From contig NC_003074.8 of NCBI RefSeq assembly GCF_000001735.4, forward strand, positions 22,327,261-22,391,260: a stretch of DNA of 64,000 bases, in the 5' to 3' direction. Source of the DNA: Arabidopsis thaliana. Lineage: Eukaryota > Streptophyta > Magnoliopsida > Brassicales > Brassicaceae. The position numbers were made by a program, and so were the translations under genes. Below, in pieces: positions 58,570-64,000 of this stretch. How positions within the stretch are numbered: the first letter of the stretch is position 1; every line of letters starts with the position of its first letter. The notes beneath the pieces are model-generated. The model did no database searches. It was not told the DNA's origin and saw only the letters and a list, made by a program, of their open reading frames with translations.

Positions 58570-61500
58570 CTCCCCCTCAAACTTGGAGTGGGTGAACCAG
58601 ACACACCAAGTTTGCTCCTGAGATCAACAAATGCTCGGCGTGGAAGTGACTTTGTAAACACGTCAGCTAATTGAAAGGTAGCTGAAATGTGTTGTGTTTC
58701 GATCAGACCGAGTGCGACCTGCTCCCTGATGTAGTGATAATCGGTATCAAAATGTTTTGAACGATTGTGGAGAGCCGGATTTGCAGATAGGTACACTGCG
58801 GAGAGGTTATCACAGTAAACTTGTGTAGGAAGATATTGGGGAATGCCGAGATCTCGCAGTAAGAAAGAGATCCAAGTAATTTCTCGTGCTGCATAGGTTA
58901 GAGCTCTGTATTCTGCTTCGGTAGAGGAATTAGACACTGTAGGTTGTCGTTTTGTCGACCAAGAGATCAAGTTGGAGCCTAACAAGATGCAGAATCCAGT
59001 AGTAGACCTTCTAGTATTCTTGCAGCCCGCATGATCGCTATCACTGTAGGCAGAAAGAGTAAGAGTAGAGTTCCTTTTTATTGGCAAACCCATTCCAATT
59101 GTCCCTTTGATGTACCGTAGTATCCGTTTGAGCAGTCCGAAGTCAGAGGTTGTAGGGGAGTGCATTCTCTGACAAATAAAATTGACAGCAAACTGAATGT
59201 CTGGACGTGTGATGGTGAGATACTGCAGTTTTCCCGCAAGGCTTCGAAAATAGGTTGGTTCTGCAAATAGCTCAGAATTGAGGTTGTCCAATTGTTGTGG
59301 TAGAGGAGTTGGCATGGGGTTGCAATCACTCATTCCTGCCTGTTGTAAAATGTCTGTCGCATAAGCCGTCTGATGTAGAAAGAGACCATTAGCATAATCT
59401 TCAATTTGAATACCCAAGAAATAGCGAGGTGGACCAAGATCCTTCATAGAAAACCGATTCTTGAGAGCTTGTAGAAGATCTTCTAAGAGAGATTGATCAC
59501 TGCCAGTCAACAAAATGTCGTCAACATATAACAGTAAATAGAGTATTTTTCCATCTTGATGACACACAAATAATGAGGGGTCCGATTTACTGCAGACAAA
59601 TCCATAATCAAGAAGAAAGTTGCTGAAAGTATCAAACCATGCCCGTGGCGCTTGTTTCAAACCGTAGAGGGCTTTCGTGAGACGACAGACATGAGTGGGT
59701 TTCTGAGGATCAATAAAACCTGAGGGTTGGTACATGAAGACCGGTTCTTGCAGCTCACCGTGTAAGAAGGCATTGGAGACATCAAGCTGCTTAATAGGCC
59801 AACCTTTTGATGTTGAGACATCAAGAACAAGACGAATTGTTGCTGTCCGAACCACAGGACTGAACGTTTCTAGATAGTCCACCCCTTCCTCTTGATCGAA
59901 GCCCTTAGCCACTAGACGAGCTTTCAGTTTATCGATTGAGCCATCCGGGTGAAGTTTGGTTTTAAAAACCCACTTGGAGCTTAGAATATTCATATCATCA
60001 GTTGGAGGAACCAACGACCATGTATGCAACATATGGACCCGGTTAATCTCCTCATGTACTGCTTCATTCCAACCAGGATGCTTCATAGCGGATGCAAGGG
60101 TTTTTGGTTCAGCAGTATTCATTCGAGAGGTGATGAGAGCATACCTCGTGTTTGGCTTTTGAATTCCTGCCTTTGATCTTGTGGTCATTGCATGAGAATT
60201 GATTACTTGTTCTTGATTTGCAGCAATCTCTTCTGCTACTGGATTCACTTCTTCATCACTTCCTTCATTATTAGAGGTAGGTTCAGGATCTGTCAGTTGT
60301 TCTGTAACTTGAGATCCTGCATATGTATTAAGATCAATCGGTTTAGAAAACAATTGGACTGGAGCTGCAGGTACTGAAATCTCACTGATCTTGTTATGTT
60401 GCCAAGCTTGAAGAAGAGGTGTTGAGTACTGAGGGACTAGAGATTGATACTTTTCCTTGAATGGTTTTTCAGACTCATTGAAGATAACATTTCTTGAGAT
60501 ATAGACCTTGCCTGTTGGAGGGTAAAAACAGCGATATCCCTTATATTGGCTGTTATATCCAAGGAACACACATTGCAAGGAGCGCGGATCGAATTTGTTT
60601 TGAGCGAGAGGTCTGAGACAAGGATAACATGCTGAACCAAACACACGGAGAGATGAATAGTCTGGCTTTTCCCCAAATAACGCTTCATATGGACTCAAAT
60701 TCTTCAAGACAGAGGATGGTAAGCGATTAATGATGTAATTGGCAGTGAAGAAGGATTCTACCCAAAACTTCTGAGGTGTATGACTATGAAAGAGCATAGA
60801 CAATCCAAGCTCCACAAGATGTCTATGTTTTCGTTCGGCCAATCCGTTTTGCTGTGGGGTATAGGGGCATGAGATTCGATGATGGATGCCATGCTCACTG
60901 AGATGTGTTTTTAACTTGTTGCTCACAAACTCTCCTCCTCCATCACTCTGAAATACTTTGATCTTAGTGTTTAGCTGGTTCTCTACCAACTTCTGAAACG
61001 AAATAAAAACTGAGAGAAATTCTGACTTGTTGTGCAAAGGATAGAACCAAGAGTATCTTGAATAATCATCAACAAAAATAGCATAATATTTGAGGCCTTG
61101 GTTGGATACAACTGGAGAAGGACCCCATAAATCACAATGAATCCGATCTAGAGGATGTAAAACACGAGAATCTGAAATTAAAAATGGTAGTCTTGAACTT
61201 TTCCCCATCTGGCAAGGTTCACAAACTGGAGATGTTCTGCTCTTATTTATCTGAATCGCCTTGCTGTTTTGAAGGTGCTGGAGAGCCTTAGAATTTGCGT
61301 GTCCAAGTCGGTGATGCCATACTTCCTCTGTTGCTGCACACTGACGGTTTGAATAAAGAGCCACAAACTCTTGATTCTCCAACACATAGAGCCCATTTCT
61401 ACGAGGACCCGTGGTTACCACTTTCTGTGTTTGTAAATCGATTATGCAAACCTTATTAGCATCAAAGTAAACACCGCAAGGATAGTCATCACACAACTTT

Positions 61501-62684
61501 GACACAGAGAGAAGAGATTTTTGTATATTTGGAACAACCAAGACTTCATTTAAAGGAATCTTACCATTTGAGGATTTGATAGTGGTAGATCCAGTGTGAG
61601 TAATCGGGAGATAAGTGCCATCGCCAACCAAGACAGCATCATCCCCTTCGTACTCTGTTGCAGACTGAAGTCCATTGGTCGATGATGTTACATGAGCCGT
61701 CGCAGCTGAGTCGGGATGCCATTCCTTGCCTGTATCATCTGAGACCCGGAGAGTAGAAAAAGCTTGTATTTCAGCCTGGTAATTGTTATCAAACCGATTG
61801 TAACACTTGAGAGCAGTGTGACCAGTGCGACCACATATCTGACACACCGGTCTTGGACCTGAAACTTGTGGGGAGGATTGATGTTGGGAAAACCCTCGTC
61901 CACGAGTTGAGTAGCCTCCTCTGCCTTTATTTTGACCAGAACGTCCTCTTCCTTTTTGATTGGGGTTGTATTGAGGAGATCCAGACTCAGATCTTTCAAT
62001 GTTGAAGGCAAGGTGAGGAGTAACAGATGCCGCTTCTTCATATGATTGTAGCTTACTGTCAAAGCCTTGAACTTCTGAGACAACATCATTGAAAGTTGGA
62101 GTCGGAAGCTTGCTGAGAGAGCTTTGAATCACCGTGGTGATGGGGTCATAGTCACGACCAAGACCGTTAAGAAAACCAAAAATTTTCATTGATTCATCGA
62201 CTGGCTTGCCAATGGAGCTGAGAGCGTCGCAGATGGTCTTGAACTCTCGGCAGTAGACAGAGAAAGGCTTTTCCTTTTTGGAGAGAAGCTGGAGATTCCG
62301 ACGAAGTGAGAACTCACGAGCAACACTGCTTTTGTTGAAGTTTTCAGCTAGAGACACCCAAATTTGACGAGAGGTGCTTAGATTGTGAACATGACCGAAC
62401 TAACTGATCGGTACAGAACCAAGATTCATACAGAGGATTGGGTTCCTCGGAGGTGACTTCGCCATTGACGACAAGGCGAGACTGAGATGGTGCATTGACG
62501 GCGCCATTAACAAAACCTATGAGTTTTTGACTCGATAGGAGAGACTCGAATTGAGTTTTCCACAAGAGGTAGTTACTGTCTGTGAGTTTGAGAGTAACAG
62601 AACTTGTAACATGAACATTATCTGGAAAAGGGTATGAGGTCGCCATTTGAAATACCTGTTAAGGCTACAAAGGCTCTGATACCA

Positions 62685-62979
62685 TGAAACGATTAGAGAA
62701 AGTTTCAAGCTTTTGGTAAAAAATCGTTTCTTTCTCAATAATTACATTAGGGTTTTACACTACTCTTTTATAGACATTGTAGAAGGAGGTAGATATGGAA
62801 CAGTCTAGAATATGGCAGATGCTGTGTAGCTGGCTATGGTGAGTCATCAGGCAAAACGCCCCTCCTCTGTACGATCGTTGCTCTGTTTTGAGCTGGAGTC
62901 TATTTTGTCTTCTTCTATTTGACTGGGCTGAGATGGGCCTTTTGTTGTTGTTGGGCCGGTTACTTGTTTGTTGCTTACA
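62685..62979 (-). repeat. Copia 5' LTR (right end in the window)
   Basis: 295 bp, TG...CA ends, next to the tRNA-Met primer-binding site, followed by the target site ctata. The LTR itself meets the repeated EXPB5 promoter. Confidence 0.92.
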
Positions 62980-64000
62980 CTATACGTTTTATGAGTTAAG
63001 GCTTGAATTCCCATCTTATGATGTTGTATATATGAAGAATTTGCCAAATTCAGCTTCCATATAGCCACACATCAACCAAGCCTGATGTCATAAGAAACTA
63101 TTAAAACATTGAAAATATGACAACTTCATTATAATTTCTAACACCTTACATTAGTCATATTTAGATTAAGAAGTGTTTGGTTAGAACTTAGAATCCCTAA
63201 CTTCTTGTATATATTCTGACAAGTTTTTTACATTCATATGTAATACCCCGTAACTTTTTCTTTTGAGTATAATTTAAAATCATATTCAAAAACATAAAAA
63301 AGAAGTGTTTGGTTGTTTGTAGTGATGGTGTTTTGCATAGTCGGAGGATTGTACATGACAACGACTGTGTGCTTGGTTTGAGAAAGAAAATTTTAGGTTT
63401 AGAGATCGAGTTCCTTTGATACCACCCGATGATATGAATGTTTATGTAATTGATAATCTTTATTGTATAGCAAGATGACAGAGAGTAGCTAGAGTATTGT
63501 AGAGAAGTTAATTACAATATTATACTTTACATAAAAGAGAGAGTAAGAAGAATACATAATTAGGAGACATGATTGATCAAATCATTTACTCTAATTGATC
63601 CTTAATATTACGTTACATATATAATCCAAAATAAGTAATATAGAATTTAGAAAGTGAATATAAGAAACTAATCAAAATTAACCTTTGTTTGAACGGTAGC
63701 GGTTTTAGTTATAGTTTTTGGTTTCTAAAAAGAAAAAGAAAAACAATCATAGTTTCCAATAAGCTTTTTAAAGTTTTTTATTTCCTCAAATCTAGGATAA
63801 CTATAAGTCTTAAAAAAAAAAAAAAACAACTAGAAGTCTATAATTGTCTTTTTAGTAGAAACCTAAAGCTATTTCAGTTTGTTAAATTCTAACAACCAGA
63901 AACTAATTAAAACCTTGAAAGCTAAAAACAAAAATATATATATAAGCTCTAAAAAATCTCTACCCATTCAAGATTCTAAATCAAACATGGCTTCCTCATC
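62980..64000 (+). repeat. Right copy of the duplicated EXPB5 5' region
   Basis: A near-perfect repeat of 55583-56603, continuing past the window end. It directly follows the copia LTR, so the copia element sits about 1 kb upstream of the EXPB5 start in this copy. Confidence 0.92.
63987..64000 (+). CDS. EXPB5: Beta-expansin EXPB5, start of gene (cut by window end)
   Basis: Only the first codons (MASS) are in the window. The sequence equals the start of the truncated copy at 56590, whose exon 1 shows a signal peptide and a beta-expansin N terminus. EXPB5 would be secreted to the wall and loosen it during growth. Gene order suggests At3g60570. Whether this copy is complete cannot be seen here. 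Confidence 0.7.

Larger units (their letters stand above)
58275..62979 (-). mobile_element. Full-length Ty1/copia LTR retrotransposon
   Basis: 4,705 bp on the minus strand. The LTRs are 295 bp each (58275-58569 and 62685-62979), run TG...CA and look identical. Primer-binding site at 62672-62684; polypurine tract beside the left LTR at about 58570-58583. Parts in copia order are gag with zinc knuckle, protease, integrase, reverse transcriptase (LYVDDILLTG) and RNase H. Target duplication ctata is seen at the right end (62980-62984); its partner lies at 55583-55587, not at the left LTR. About one break in the reading frame is visible, so it is nearly whole. Identical LTRs imply a very recent insertion, probably well under a million years. 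Confidence 0.92.

Overview
This window looks like nuclear DNA of Arabidopsis thaliana (or a very close relative). It is AT-rich, with short introns obeying GT-AG and compact plant genes. The order of recognised genes matches the distal long arm of chromosome 3 around At3g60400 to At3g60570. Locus names come from remembered synteny and protein recognition, not from a search.

Layout. 1-1.8 kb: gene-free, with five G-boxes. 1.8-5.4 kb: a mitochondrial mTERF protein (SHOT1-like) and a DUF1639 protein. 7.2-14.9 kb: four tandem plus-strand histidine-phosphatase (phosphoglycerate-mutase-like) genes sharing one four-exon plan, with a broken CSLD-like fragment between the third and fourth. 15.2-16.2 kb: DUO1, the male-germline R2R3 MYB, with its miR159 site. 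17.5-23.0 kb: a DUF247 gene, a small membrane-protein gene and an AP2/ERF gene (ERF035). 27.0-32.7 kb: CER7/RRP45B (exosome subunit) convergent with a 14-exon 3-hydroxyisobutyryl-CoA hydrolase-like gene. 34.5-35.2 kb: a small zinc-binding protein. 35.2-46.1 kb: gene-poor, holding a non-autonomous CACTA transposon and a LINE tail with a tandem duplication. 46.1-53.4 kb: GATA4, SEC61 beta (with an ER-stress element upstream) and cyclin CYCP3;2, plus another LINE tail. 55.2-64 kb: a small orphan reading frame, then a rearranged EXPB5 locus.

The EXPB5 locus is the most unusual part. The EXPB5 promoter, exon 1 and the first bases of exon 2 are fused to part of a Ty1/copia element. That part shares an LTR with a complete-length second copy, which is followed by the same EXPB5 promoter and start again. 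The flanking repeats and the LTRs are almost or fully identical, so the rearrangement is young. The arrangement puts a plant promoter facing antisense into copia DNA.

Most genes are unrelated neighbours, as is usual in plants. The exceptions are the four tandem phosphatase-like genes and the EXPB5 duplication. Exon coordinates were worked out by hand from splice signals, reading phase and conserved protein sequence.
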